A stretch of 64,000 nucleotides of DNA from Micromonospora endolithica (lineage in GTDB: Bacteria; Actinomycetota; Actinomycetes; Mycobacteriales; Micromonosporaceae): positions 1 to 64,000 of the forward strand of contig NZ_RBAK01000018.1 in assembly GCF_003626595.1 (NCBI RefSeq), in the 5' to 3' direction. Below, piece by piece: positions 44,244 to 52,914 of the stretch. The translations under genes and the position numbers were made by a program. A model generated the notes under the pieces. It did not search any database and was not told the origin of the DNA. It saw only the letters and a program-made list of their open reading frames with translations. The first letter of the stretch is position 1. Every line of letters begins with the position of its first letter.

Positions 44244-45284
44244 GTGCATCCCGCCAGTTCGCCAGAGACCGGCCGTGACCCGTGGCCCGACGGGCCCCGT
44301 CCGGCCCCGGCCGGCGCCGCACCCGTGCCCCGTACCGGACCCGGTGAGGACGACGACGGCGACCGCCGGGGCGGTCCGCGTCGTGCCCGGCGGGGCGGCG
44401 AGCCGCCCCGCCGCTCCGACGACGCGCCGGACGAACCGGAGGAGGAGGTGGTGCCGCCGGTGCCGGTACGGCGTCCGCTGGCGCTGGCCGTCGCCGGCTT
44501 CGCCGCCCTGCTCGGGCTGGGCCTGGTGCTCGCGGCGCAGACCTCCGGCCCCGGGCACCGGCTGCCCTTCGCCATCGTCGTACTCGGTGTGCAGGTGCTC
44601 TTCGTGCTCGCCTGGTCAACCGCCCTGCGTCCGCCGGCCACCCTGCTGGTCGCGGGGATCGGCGTGGGCGCGGCGGTGGTCGCCGACGTGGTGGCGGTAC
44701 GGATGGACGAGCCCGGTCTCCTGCCGCTGTTCGGTGTCGCGGTCGCCGCTCTCCTGCTCGCCGTGCTCGGCCAGCTCGTCCGCCGGGTCGACCGGGCCCG
44801 CCTGACCGACTCGCTCCGGGGCACCGCGCTCATCGCCGCCGGGGTCGTCACCTTCGCCACCCTGATCCTGCTCAGCCGGATCCCGGCGGGCACCCAGACG
44901 ATCACCGTAGGTCTGCTGGCCGCCGGGGTGGCGCTCACCGTCGCCCGGGTGACCGACGCCTTCGCGGCGTGGCCGCGGCTGGCCCCCCAGGTGCCCCGCG
45001 GCGCGGCCGGCGTGGTCGGCGGCGCGATGGTCGGCACGTTGAGCAGCGCCCTTCTGGGCAGCTATCTGGTCACCCCCTTCACCCCCACCAAGGCCGCGCT
45101 CATCGGCCTGGTCGCGGCGGTCGCGGCCGTGCTCGCCGACCTCGCCGCGGGGTACGCGGAGGCGGGCCGGCTGATGGCGGGGGAGCCGCCGACACTCTGG
45201 GAGGCCCGGCACCTGCAGGGCCCGCTGGCCGGCTTCGCGTTCGCCGCGCCGACCGCGTACCTCATGTGCAAGCTCGTGTTCTGA
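44244..45284 (+). CDS. Polytopic membrane protein, unknown function
   Basis: A 346-residue protein. The first 75 residues are Pro/Arg/Glu-rich and cytoplasmic; about eight membrane segments follow from residue 78, such as LALAVAGFAALLGLGLVLAA and ALIAAGVVTFATLILLS. No motif was recognised. The start is GTG 44244 with CACGAT seven bases upstream; a GTG at 44202 would add 14 residues. It is divergent from glnR and is followed after 77 bases by an LmeA-like gene. Confidence 0.75.
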   Translation: MHPASSPETGRDPWPDGPRPAPAGAAPVPRTGPGEDDDGDRRGGPRRARRGGEPPRRSDDAPDEPEEEVVPPVPVRRPLALAVAGFAALLGLGLVLAAQTSGPGHRLPFAIVVLGVQVLFVLAWSTALRPPATLLVAGIGVGAAVVADVVAVRMDEPGLLPLFGVAVAALLLAVLGQLVRRVDRARLTDSLRGTALIAAGVVTFATLILLSRIPAGTQTITVGLLAAGVALTVARVTDAFAAWPRLAPQVPRGAAGVVGGAMVGTLSSALLGSYLVTPFTPTKAALIGLVAAVAAVLADLAAGYAEAGRLMAGEPPTLWEARHLQGPLAGFAFAAPTAYLMCKLVF

Positions 45285-45361
45285 ACACGGTTGAGCGAAA
45301 CCCCGTTCGGGTACCACCGGTCCGCCACAGTGGCACCGGACACCGGTCGACAGGAGGCGGC

Positions 45362-46147
45362 GTGACGCAGGAGTACGCGTACGAGGAGCGGCCCCGGCGG
45401 CGCGGGCGCAAGGTGCTCGTCACACTCGTGGTGCTGCTCCTGGTCCTGGGCGGGCTGCTCGTGGTGGCCGACCGGGTGGCGGCCGGGGTGGCCGAGCGGG
45501 CCATCACCGACCAGGTCCGCCAGGAGGTGGCGAAGCAGGGTGCCCAGTCGTCGCCGCCCTCGGTCGAGGTCGGCGGGTTCCCGTTCCTCACCCAGGTGCT
45601 CGACGGCCGGTACGAGCGCATCTCGATCGGGATGACGGACGTCCGCGCGTCGGTGCAGGGCGACGCCGTCACGCTGCCGAAGCTCGACGTGGACGCCCGC
45701 AACGTGACCGCGTCGCTGGACACCATCCGCTCCGGGCAGGGCGAGGTGGTCGCCGAGACCGTCAACGGCACCGGCACCATCAGCTACGAGAGCCTGGCCG
45801 CGCTGCTCGACCGGGAGGGGCTGACGCTGGGCGAGCGGGACGGTCGGCTGGCCGTGACCGCCCCGGTGAACATCCTCGGGCAGCGACTCACCGTCAACGG
45901 CACCGCCGACGTGACCGTCGGCGAGCAGGGTGAGGTGGCGTTGCGCTTCAAGGACCTCGCGGCCGAGGGGCTGCCGAACGTGCCGCTGGCCCGCACCCTG
46001 CTGAACAACTACGCGCAGAGCATCTCGATCGACGTACCCCTGCCCGACCTGCCGTTCCAACTCGCCGTCCGGGAGGTCCGGCCGCTGCCCGAGGGGCTCG
46101 CGGTGACCGCCGACGCGAAGAACGTGCCGATCAACGCGGCGACCTGA
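45362..46147 (+). CDS. LmeA-like phospholipid-binding protein (DUF2993)
   Basis: A 261-residue protein with one N-terminal membrane anchor (VLVTLVVLLLVLGGLLVVADRVAAG) and a DUF2993 domain in the cell-wall space, with the GGFPFLTQVLDGRYERI and LDVDARNV regions of LmeA. In mycobacteria LmeA binds phospholipids and supports lipomannan elongation. Start: GTG 45362 with GGAGG just upstream. Confidence 0.87.
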   Translation: MTQEYAYEERPRRRGRKVLVTLVVLLLVLGGLLVVADRVAAGVAERAITDQVRQEVAKQGAQSSPPSVEVGGFPFLTQVLDGRYERISIGMTDVRASVQGDAVTLPKLDVDARNVTASLDTIRSGQGEVVAETVNGTGTISYESLAALLDREGLTLGERDGRLAVTAPVNILGQRLTVNGTADVTVGEQGEVALRFKDLAAEGLPNVPLARTLLNNYAQSISIDVPLPDLPFQLAVREVRPLPEGLAVTADAKNVPINAAT

Positions 46148-46208
46148 CCGTCCCGGATGCTGGTCGGTCCGGTGGCGTCCCGGTCACTGGCTGGTAAGCT
46201 CCCTGGCC

Positions 46209-46286
46209 ATGGGGATGCACCTCACCAAACGGCGCGCGGTCGACCTGTGCCGCGTGGCCACCTGCCTGTGTCGCCCCGTCATCTGA
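46209..46286 (+). CDS. Cysteine-rich leader peptide upstream of cysA
   Basis: A 25-residue open reading frame, starting MGMHLTKRRAVDLCRV and ending ATCLCRPVI, with three Cys codons near its end. It matches the pattern of short conserved actinomycete leader peptides before sulfur genes and is too short for normal gene calling. TAAGCT ends eight bases before its ATG, so it is probably translated from a leaderless mRNA. Cysteine starvation would stall ribosomes on the Cys codons and alter folding of the 208-base leader before cysA (Cys-responsive attenuation, as described in mycobacteria). Confidence 0.85.
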   Translation: MGMHLTKRRAVDLCRVATCLCRPVI

Positions 46287-46494
46287 CGGCGGGGCTGTCC
46301 TCGGCTGCCTGAACGGCAGCGCACTCCGGGTCCATCGACCCGTCCGGTGCTCCCCCACCGAACGCCCGACAGCGGCGCCGTCGCACGTACCCCCGATCCG
46401 TTCCTACGCTCCGGGTCCCGCGCGCGGCACGACAACGACAGTCATCGATTTCCGCGCGTTGGCTCACCATCCATCCTCACCAGGGAGTGATCTG
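46287..46494 (+). promoter_or_regulatory. Structured leader between the Cys peptide and cysA
   Basis: No gene is seen. Short hairpins GCTGCC-TGAAC-GGCAGC (46304-46320) and CGGGTC-CATC-GACCCG (46327-46342) follow the leader stop. The cysA ribosome-binding site AGGGAG is at 46482-46487. This segment is the likely switching region for Cys-dependent control. Confidence 0.5.
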
Positions 46495-47343
46495 ATGAGT
46501 CGCGACACCGCGCTCGTCTCGGCCGAGTGGGCCGAGAAGAACCTCGACGCCCCGGGCGTCGTCTTCGTCGAGGTCGACGAGGACACCTCCGCGTACGACA
46601 CCGGGCACATCGCCGGTGCCATCAAGCTCGACTGGAAGACCGACCTCCAGGACCCGGTCCGGCGGGACTTCGTCAACTCCAGCCAGTTCGAGAAGCTGCT
46701 CTCCGAGCGGGGCATCGGCAACGACGACACCGTGGTCCTCTACGGCGGCAACAACAACTGGTTCGCCGCGTACGCGTACTGGTACTTCAAGCTCTACGGG
46801 CACCGCGACGTCAAGCTGCTCGACGGTGGCCGCAAGAAGTGGGAGCTGGACGCCCGCCCGCTGGTCTCCGACGCGGTGACCCGCCCGGCGACGCAGTACG
46901 TCGCGCAGGCGCCGGACGTCTCGATCCGCGCCTTCCGGGACGAGGTCGTGGACGCGATCGGCACCAAGAACCTGGTCGACGTGCGCAGCCCCGACGAGTA
47001 CGCGGGCCGCCTGCTCGCCCCCGCCCACCTGCCCCAGGAGCAGGCACAGCGGGCCGGGCACATTCCCACCGCGATCAGCGTGCCGTGGTCCAAGGCCGCC
47101 AACGAGGACGGCACCTTCAAGTCCGACGACGAGCTGCGCAAGATCTACGCCGACGCCGGGCTGGACGACGGCAAGGAGACCATCGCCTACTGCCGGATCG
47201 GCGAGCGCTCCTCGCACACCTGGTTCGTCCTCCAGGAGCTGCTCGGTCACCAGAACGTGAAGAACTACGACGGCTCCTGGACCGAGTACGGCTCGCTGGT
47301 CGGCGTGCCGGTCGCGCTCGGCGACGAGCCCGGAAAGGCGTGA
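46495..47343 (+). CDS. cysA: Thiosulfate sulfurtransferase (tandem rhodanese)
   Basis: A 282-residue tandem rhodanese. The N-terminal domain is non-catalytic; the C-terminal has C233 in the active-site loop AYCRIGERSSHTWF. It transfers sulfane sulfur from thiosulfate to an acceptor. In actinomycetes this gene (often called cysA or sseC-linked) is followed by a DUF1416 gene, as here. Start ATG 46495 with AGGGAG seven bases upstream. Expression is probably governed by the Cys-rich leader peptide at 46209. Confidence 0.93.
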   Translation: MSRDTALVSAEWAEKNLDAPGVVFVEVDEDTSAYDTGHIAGAIKLDWKTDLQDPVRRDFVNSSQFEKLLSERGIGNDDTVVLYGGNNNWFAAYAYWYFKLYGHRDVKLLDGGRKKWELDARPLVSDAVTRPATQYVAQAPDVSIRAFRDEVVDAIGTKNLVDVRSPDEYAGRLLAPAHLPQEQAQRAGHIPTAISVPWSKAANEDGTFKSDDELRKIYADAGLDDGKETIAYCRIGERSSHTWFVLQELLGHQNVKNYDGSWTEYGSLVGVPVALGDEPGKA

Positions 47344-47348
47344 TCACC

Positions 47349-47672
47349 ATGACCGCACCCACCGCCGCCGGCTGCGCGGCGCCCGACCAGGCCGCGCCGC
47401 TGCCGGCCAGCCTGGACCTGGAGAAGGAAACCGTGATCACCGGCGTGGTCCGCTCCGACGTGGGCGAGGCCGTGCCGGGCGCGTACGTCCGGCTGCTCGA
47501 CTCGACCGGGGAGTTCACCGCCGAGGTGGTCACCTCGCCCGCCGGGCAGTTCCGCTTCTTCGCCGCCCCCGGCAGCTGGACGCTGCGGGCGCTGTCCCGG
47601 CACGGCAACGGCGACACCGCGGTGACCGCCGGCCGGGGCATCAACGAGGTGGCCGTCACCGTCGCCGCCTGA
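47349..47672 (+). CDS. DUF1416 protein
   Basis: A 107-residue protein with a carboxypeptidase-regulatory-like beta-sandwich (TVITGVVRSDVGEAVPGAYVRLLD). It always seems to travel with the rhodanese gene in actinomycetes and probably supports sulfur metabolism (homologues are called SseC). It starts five bases after the cysA stop, so the two form an operon. Two cysteines, one at residue 9, could matter for sulfur transfer, but this is unproven. Confidence 0.88.
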   Translation: MTAPTAAGCAAPDQAAPLPASLDLEKETVITGVVRSDVGEAVPGAYVRLLDSTGEFTAEVVTSPAGQFRFFAAPGSWTLRALSRHGNGDTAVTAGRGINEVAVTVAA

Positions 47673-47691
47673 TCCACGCTCTGATCGGCCC

Positions 47692-47722
47692 GTGGCCCGC
47701 CCCCGACCAGGGGGCGGGCCAC
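47692..47722. terminator. Perfect 13-bp terminator hairpin after the cysA operon
   Basis: GTGGCCCGCCCCC (47692-47704) and GGGGGCGGGCCAC (47710-47722) flank a GACCA loop, 19 bases after the DUF1416 stop. Confidence 0.85.
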
Positions 47723-47743
47723 AGTCGTCCGCCGCGGTGCGAT

Positions 47744-47778
47744 GGTGGCCGCCGGACCGGAGCGGGCCGGCGGCCACC
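47744..47778. terminator. 12-bp terminator hairpin after the secreted protease gene
   Basis: GGTGGCCGCCGG (47744-47755) and CCGGCGGCCACC (47767-47778) flank an 11-base loop, directly downstream of the minus-strand protease stop at 47786. Confidence 0.75.
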
Positions 47779-47785
47779 GTGGCGG

Positions 47786-50700
47786 TCAGATGCCGGTCGC
47801 CCTCGTGCAACCCGACGACGGGTCCAGGGCGAAGTCGAGCGTCCCGACGATGCCCGCGTCGACCCGGGTCCGCTGCACCTCGGGCACCCAGCCGTCCTTG
47901 GCGGCGATCACCTCGTACCGCCCCTTCGGCAGCCACCACGCGTACCGGCCGCGCGCGTCGGCCGTCAGCGTGTACCCGGTGGTGCCGCCGACCAGGTTCA
48001 CCCGCACCGTGGCCGGTACGCCGACGGTCGCCCCACCGCACGTCACCCCGGTCACCGTGCCCTGGATCTTGCCCCAGCTGGCCGGCGGCGAGACGTTCAT
48101 CTCGACCGCCACCTGCGGCGCCGGGTACGGCACGCTCGCGGCGAGGAGCAGCTCACCGGCGTACCGGCCGGGTTGCGCGACCCCGGCGGCGGCCGTCGCG
48201 GTGAGCGTGACGGTGACCGTCCGGGACGCCCCCGGGGCCAGCGTGAAGGTGGTCGGGGCGGTGCTCAGCCAGGACAGGTCCGACTCCTGGGCGCACTGCT
48301 CCAGACCGCCCAACCGCTCGGTCTGCGGCGAGCCCACGAAGGAGGTGGGCGACCCGCCGACCTTGTACGCCCCGCACGCCCCCGCGCCCCGGTACCGGGC
48401 GAACGCGGAGTTGGGCAGGTCCCGCCAGCCACCGGTCGCCGGGTCGTACCCGACCGTCCGGTTGGTGACCGTGGTGGACCCGGCGGTGACCCCGCCGGCC
48501 AGCACCAGCATCCCGCCGGCCGCCGCGTACTGCGACGCCCACAGCTCCAGCGGCAGGTCCGGCAACCGGGTCCAGGTGTCGCTCGCCGGGTCGTACCGGT
48601 GGGCGTCGGTGTACTCGGTCTCGCCGGTGCCGCCCGCGCAGTAGACCTGGGCGCCGATCCCGCCGCAGGACAGCCACGCGACCGGGTGCGGGTAGGGCGC
48701 TCCGGTGCCGAACGTGCCCGTCTCCGGGTCGAACGCCACCAGCGCGTCGGTGTCCGTGCAGTCGGCGTCGGCGCACCCGCCGACCAGGTAGACCTTGCCG
48801 CCGGCGACCGCCGTTCCGGCCGCCGCCACCGGGGTCGGGTTGGTCACGCCGGGCAGGGTCGCCCACGCGTTGGTCGCCGGGTCGAACACGTCGACCGTGG
48901 CCACCGTGTCGTCGTCGGCACCCCAGCCGCCGATGGCGTACAGCTTCCCGCCGACCGCCGCGACGGCCGGCTTCGCCCGCTCCGCCGGCAGGTCCGGCAG
49001 CGCCGACCAGGCGTCGGCGTCCGGGTCGTACGCCCAGGCCCGGCGTTCGGTCCCGGTGCCGCTGCCGCCGCCGACCGAGTAGACCCGGCCGTCCAGCCAG
49101 GTCGCCCCGTTGTCGAACACCGCGGCCGGCAGGTCGGCGACCCGGGTCCACGCGTCGTCAACCGTGGTGCCGGCGTCCGCCGCCGGCCCGCCGTACGCGG
49201 TGCCGTTCCGGGTCTTGCTGATGCCCTTCAGCTTCTGCTCCCGCAGCGGCGCTCCGGCCCGGTTCAGCAGTTCGAACCGGCCGGCCCGTTCCAGCACCTC
49301 CACGTCGGCCGGCGCGGTGCCGGTGTTGGTGACCGTCACCCGGGTGGTGCGGGTGCTGCCGTACGGCTGGTGCGACTCGATCGTGGTGGGGGTGACCGTG
49401 AGCCGCCCCGCGGCGAGCGCGAAGTCGGCCCGTCGCGTGTCGTCGGCGACAACCGTGACGTCCCGGGTGACCGGCTGGTACGGCGTGCGGGAGGCGGTGA
49501 ACGGGTGGCTGCCGGTCAGCCCGGAGAAGAGCCAGTAGAAGCCGTCCGGCTGACCGGGGTCGTCCGGCGTCGCGGCCGACACACCCCGGTCGGTGGGCCG
49601 GTCCACACTGGTCACGGTGACCCCGTTGAGCGGGGCGCCGGTGTTGCGGTCGGTGGTGGTGCCGACGACCAGGCCACCGGGGACCGGCGTGCAGTCCCGG
49701 TTGACCAGGCTCACGTCGTCGACCTGCCACCACCAGGCGAACGTGCCGGTGAACCGGAACCGCACCCGGACCGACGACGCTCCCGCCGCCGCGCTCAGCG
49801 GCACCTCCTCGACCCGGGGCCCGCGCCGGCTGGCCGTCTGGTGCCAGACGTTGGCCCAGGTCGTACCGCCGTCGGTGGAGACGTCGATGTCGGCGGTGTC
49901 GGTCACCCCGACCGCCCGCCAGTCACTGCGGAAGCGCAGCACCGGCGCCGGTGCCGCGGTCAGGTCCACCGTCGGGGTCACCAGGTCGGTGTCCTGGCGG
50001 TTGCCGGAGCCCAGGAAGTCGCTGTCGACGATCGCGAAGCCGCCGGAACCGCCGGTCAGGTTGTTCCGCCCGCCCGGGTCGTCGAAGGCCCACCCGCCCT
50101 TGTCGGTCCGGTTGACCACCGACCAGCCCGACGGTGCGGTGGTGCCGTCGAAGGTCTCGTTCAGCAGCGGCGCGCTCAGGCTGCCGGTGTACCCGGCGGC
50201 GGTGCAGGCCGCCTCCACCGGCACCGCCACGTCGACGGTGAGCGCGTCCGCGCCGGCCTCGACGTCCCGGGTCACCGTGCGGTAGCCCGGGTAGCGGGCG
50301 GTCACCGTCACCCGGTAGGTGTCGTCGCCGGCCACGGTGAAGGAGTACCGGCCGGTGACCGGGTCGGTGAAGACCGGCCCGCCGGGACGCCCGGCGACGT
50401 CGATCCGCGCGTACAGCGGCCAGCCGTGCCCGGAGCCGTCGGTGACCCGACCGCTGACCGTCACCGTCGGCGTCGCCGCCAGGGCGAAGTCCCGGGTCGT
50501 CGTGCCGCCCTCGGCCACGGTGACCGTCGCGGACTGCCCGACGTAGCCGTAGGCGGACACCGTCAGGGTGGTCTCGCCGGCCGGCACGGTCAGCGCGTAC
50601 CGGCCGTCCGCGCCGGTGGTGACGCTGCGGGTGCCGTCGCCGACCGTCGCGCCGGCGACCGGGGCGCCGTCACCGGCCCGGGTCACCGTGCCGACGATCC

Positions 50701-52156
50701 GGCCGACCGCTCCGCGCGGGGCGGCCTGCACGGCCGCGTACGCGTCGAGCCGGCCCTCGCCGAACACGTTGTTGTCGGCCGGGGTGCCGCCGCACGTGGT
50801 GGCGTCAGTGTCCCGGGCGGTGCGGTCCAGCAACGCCTCGGTGGCGGTGACGTCACCGCGCAGGCTCGGTGCCGCCGACCAGACCAGGGCGACCGTGCCG
50901 GCCACGTGCGGCGCGGCCATCGACGTGCCGTCGAACGCCTCGTAGCCGTCGCCGGGCACGGTGGAGCGCACGTCCACCCCCGGCGCGGCGACGTTCGGCT
51001 TCAGCGGGTCGGTGCCGGAGCCGCGACCGGAGAAGCCGGCGATCGCGCCGGACGAGTCGTACGCCCCGACCGCGTACGCGTTGGCGTTGTCGCCGGGTGA
51101 ACCGGCGCTGCCGCAGGCGGGGCCGTCGTTGCCGGCGGAGAAGACCGGGAAGATCCCGGCGGCCCGCCAGGCGGTGACGGTCTGCTGGTACCAGGGGTCG
51201 CCCCCGTCGCCGCCCCACGAGTTGTTGACGATGTCCGGACGCAGGTCCGGTCGCGGGTTCTGCCCGTCCAGGTCGGTCGGGGCCAGCACCCACTGACCGG
51301 CGGCCAGCAGCGACGCGTCCGAGCAGGACCGGTCCTCGCAGCCCTTGGCGGCGATCCACCGCGCGCCCGGCGCGACACCGGTCTGGTTCCCGGCGCCGTC
51401 GTCGCCCACCATCGTGCCCATGGTGTGCGTGCCGTGGTCGTTGTTGTCGCAGGGCGCCGGGTCGTCACAGACACCGGCCGGGTCGTACCAGTTGTAGGCG
51501 TGGTCGAAGCTGCCGCCACCGGAGTTGCCCCGGTAGGAACCGACCAGCGCGGGGTGGTCGTACTGCACGCCACTGTCGATGTTCGCCACCACGACGCCCT
51601 CGCCGCGGTCGCCGAACTCGGTCCACACCCGGGGCGCACCGATGTCGGTCAGGCCCCACTCGGCCCCGGCGGCGCGAGCCCGGTCGGCCGACGGCGTCGG
51701 CCGGACCAGCGGGTAACTGCGGGCCGGCTCGATCCGGGCCACCTCGGGGCGGCGGGCCACCTCGTCGAGCAGGGCCCGGTCGCCACGCACCCGGACGGCG
51801 TTGGCGATCCAGTAGCCGGTGTGCTCGGCCTTCCGGGCGTCGAGCAGTTCCCGCAGGCCGCGCTGGGTGCGGTCGGCGGTGTCGGTCAGTCGGCGGTGCA
51901 CCTCGCGCGCCCGGCCGTCCGGGTCGCGCAGCTTCGCGGTGTCGGCGAGCGGTGCCGTCTCGCGCAGGTAGACCAGGAACGTGGTGCTGCCGGTCGCGCC
52001 GATCGCCGCGTTCACGGCGGGAGCCACGGTGGCCCGGGTCGGGGTGGCCGCCGCCGGGGTGGCGAGCACGGGCTGGGCGGTGAGCCCGAGCACGAACGCG
52101 CCGAGCGCGACGGCCGCGCGCCTCAGCGGTGATCGCGCGGATGGTCGTACGAACAC
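47786..52156 (-). CDS. Large secreted multidomain subtilisin-family (S8) serine protease
   Basis: A 1456-residue secreted protein. A signal peptide (about 1-35) and prodomain (DTADRTQRGLRELLDARK) precede an S8 domain with D194 (NIDSGVQYDHP), H241 (NDHGTHTMG) and S412 (DGTSMAAPHVAG). Then come carboxypeptidase-regulatory-like beta domains (about 485-660), a MAM/jelly-roll-like region (LNETFDG to about 850), another regulatory-like repeat, a Kelch-type propeller (about 1030-1290, repeated YSVGGGSGTGTERRAWAYDP, YAIGGWG and YLVGGCAD units) and a last beta domain. It may degrade or bind extracellular polymers. The start is GTG 52156 behind GGGGAGGAA; a divergent winged-helix gene shares its upstream region. 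Confidence 0.9.
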   Translation of the reverse strand: MFVRPSARSPLRRAAVALGAFVLGLTAQPVLATPAAATPTRATVAPAVNAAIGATGSTTFLVYLRETAPLADTAKLRDPDGRAREVHRRLTDTADRTQRGLRELLDARKAEHTGYWIANAVRVRGDRALLDEVARRPEVARIEPARSYPLVRPTPSADRARAAGAEWGLTDIGAPRVWTEFGDRGEGVVVANIDSGVQYDHPALVGSYRGNSGGGSFDHAYNWYDPAGVCDDPAPCDNNDHGTHTMGTMVGDDGAGNQTGVAPGARWIAAKGCEDRSCSDASLLAAGQWVLAPTDLDGQNPRPDLRPDIVNNSWGGDGGDPWYQQTVTAWRAAGIFPVFSAGNDGPACGSAGSPGDNANAYAVGAYDSSGAIAGFSGRGSGTDPLKPNVAAPGVDVRSTVPGDGYEAFDGTSMAAPHVAGTVALVWSAAPSLRGDVTATEALLDRTARDTDATTCGGTPADNNVFGEGRLDAYAAVQAAPRGAVGRIVGTVTRAGDGAPVAGATVGDGTRSVTTGADGRYALTVPAGETTLTVSAYGYVGQSATVTVAEGGTTTRDFALAATPTVTVSGRVTDGSGHGWPLYARIDVAGRPGGPVFTDPVTGRYSFTVAGDDTYRVTVTARYPGYRTVTRDVEAGADALTVDVAVPVEAACTAAGYTGSLSAPLLNETFDGTTAPSGWSVVNRTDKGGWAFDDPGGRNNLTGGSGGFAIVDSDFLGSGNRQDTDLVTPTVDLTAAPAPVLRFRSDWRAVGVTDTADIDVSTDGGTTWANVWHQTASRRGPRVEEVPLSAAAGASSVRVRFRFTGTFAWWWQVDDVSLVNRDCTPVPGGLVVGTTTDRNTGAPLNGVTVTSVDRPTDRGVSAATPDDPGQPDGFYWLFSGLTGSHPFTASRTPYQPVTRDVTVVADDTRRADFALAAGRLTVTPTTIESHQPYGSTRTTRVTVTNTGTAPADVEVLERAGRFELLNRAGAPLREQKLKGISKTRNGTAYGGPAADAGTTVDDAWTRVADLPAAVFDNGATWLDGRVYSVGGGSGTGTERRAWAYDPDADAWSALPDLPAERAKPAVAAVGGKLYAIGGWGADDDTVATVDVFDPATNAWATLPGVTNPTPVAAAGTAVAGGKVYLVGGCADADCTDTDALVAFDPETGTFGTGAPYPHPVAWLSCGGIGAQVYCAGGTGETEYTDAHRYDPASDTWTRLPDLPLELWASQYAAAGGMLVLAGGVTAGSTTVTNRTVGYDPATGGWRDLPNSAFARYRGAGACGAYKVGGSPTSFVGSPQTERLGGLEQCAQESDLSWLSTAPTTFTLAPGASRTVTVTLTATAAAGVAQPGRYAGELLLAASVPYPAPQVAVEMNVSPPASWGKIQGTVTGVTCGGATVGVPATVRVNLVGGTTGYTLTADARGRYAWWLPKGRYEVIAAKDGWVPEVQRTRVDAGIVGTLDFALDPSSGCTRATGI

Positions 52157-52248
52157 AGTTCCTCCCCACGTTCGCGGGCCCGAGCGGGTTGCGGGCGCCC
52201 GCATGAGAGTCATGCTGACCGTGGTGCTGACGCTGATCAATGAAAGTT

Positions 52249-52269
52249 CTCGGTCAGTACTCGGTCAGT
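52249..52269. promoter_or_regulatory. 11-bp-period direct repeat, regulator binding site candidate
   Basis: CTCGGTCAGT occurs twice (52249-52258 and 52260-52269), one helical turn apart, the arrangement bound by OmpR-type dimers. It lies between the secreted protease and the winged-helix gene and is a candidate site for that regulator. Confidence 0.5.
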
Positions 52270-52374
52270 GACGTGACGCGATGGCGACCGATACGCTGAG
52301 CCGAGCCCTGTCGGTGGTGGTCGCCTCCGGTGGGTGGGAGCTTCACGTCAGTGCGTGCGGCCGGGGGAGGCAGC

Positions 52375-52872
52375 GTGTCCGGTGGGGAAGGTCCGTTCGT
52401 CGTCTGTGTCAGTCCCGACCTGGCGTTGCGGGAGCGCGTCGTACGCCAGCTCGACGGGGTGGGGTCGGTCCTGAGCTGCGCCGATCTCGCCGAGCTGCGG
52501 GCGCTGCTGTTCGCGCCGACCGAGGCCGGCGCGTCCGCGGAGCCGGTGCCGCTCGCGTCGGAGCGCCCGGTCAGCTGCGGTGACCTGGTGGTGGACCGGG
52601 CCGGGCACCTGGTCACCTGGCGGGGGACGCCGGTGGCGCTGACCCGGACCGAGCGGGAGCTGCTGGCCCGGCTGGCCAGCCCGCCGGTGACCCTGTGGAG
52701 CTACGAGCGGCTGTTCGGCTCGGTCTGGGGCGGGGCGTACCTGGGCGACACCGCGATCCTGCACTCGGCGGTGAAGCGGCTCCGGCAGAAGCTCCGCGGC
52801 CTGTCCGGCGGCCCGCAGGTGCAGACCGTCCGAGGGGTGGGCTACCGCCTCACGCCGCCCCCGGCCGGGTGA
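52375..52872 (+). CDS. Winged-helix regulator without a receiver domain
   Basis: A 165-residue protein. The first 65 residues (FVVCVSPDLALRERVVRQLD and following) look like a shortened receiver remnant without the Asp pocket. The OmpR-type DNA-binding domain (about 70-165) is complete: LTRTERELLARLASPP, TAILHSAVKRLRQKL, VQTVRGVGYRLTP. Start: GTG 52375 with GGGGGAGG just upstream. It is divergent from the secreted protease gene and probably regulates it or itself. Confidence 0.85.
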   Translation: MSGGEGPFVVCVSPDLALRERVVRQLDGVGSVLSCADLAELRALLFAPTEAGASAEPVPLASERPVSCGDLVVDRAGHLVTWRGTPVALTRTERELLARLASPPVTLWSYERLFGSVWGGAYLGDTAILHSAVKRLRQKLRGLSGGPQVQTVRGVGYRLTPPPAG

Positions 52873-52914
52873 TCCGTCGGCCGGTCGCCGGCCGGCACGT
52901 GACACGATGGCGCG

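Noticed and set aside
52157..52240. Upstream start for the secreted protease at 52240
   Set aside because: It would add 28 residues before the signal peptide, while the GTG at 52156 has an excellent ribosome-binding site at the right distance.
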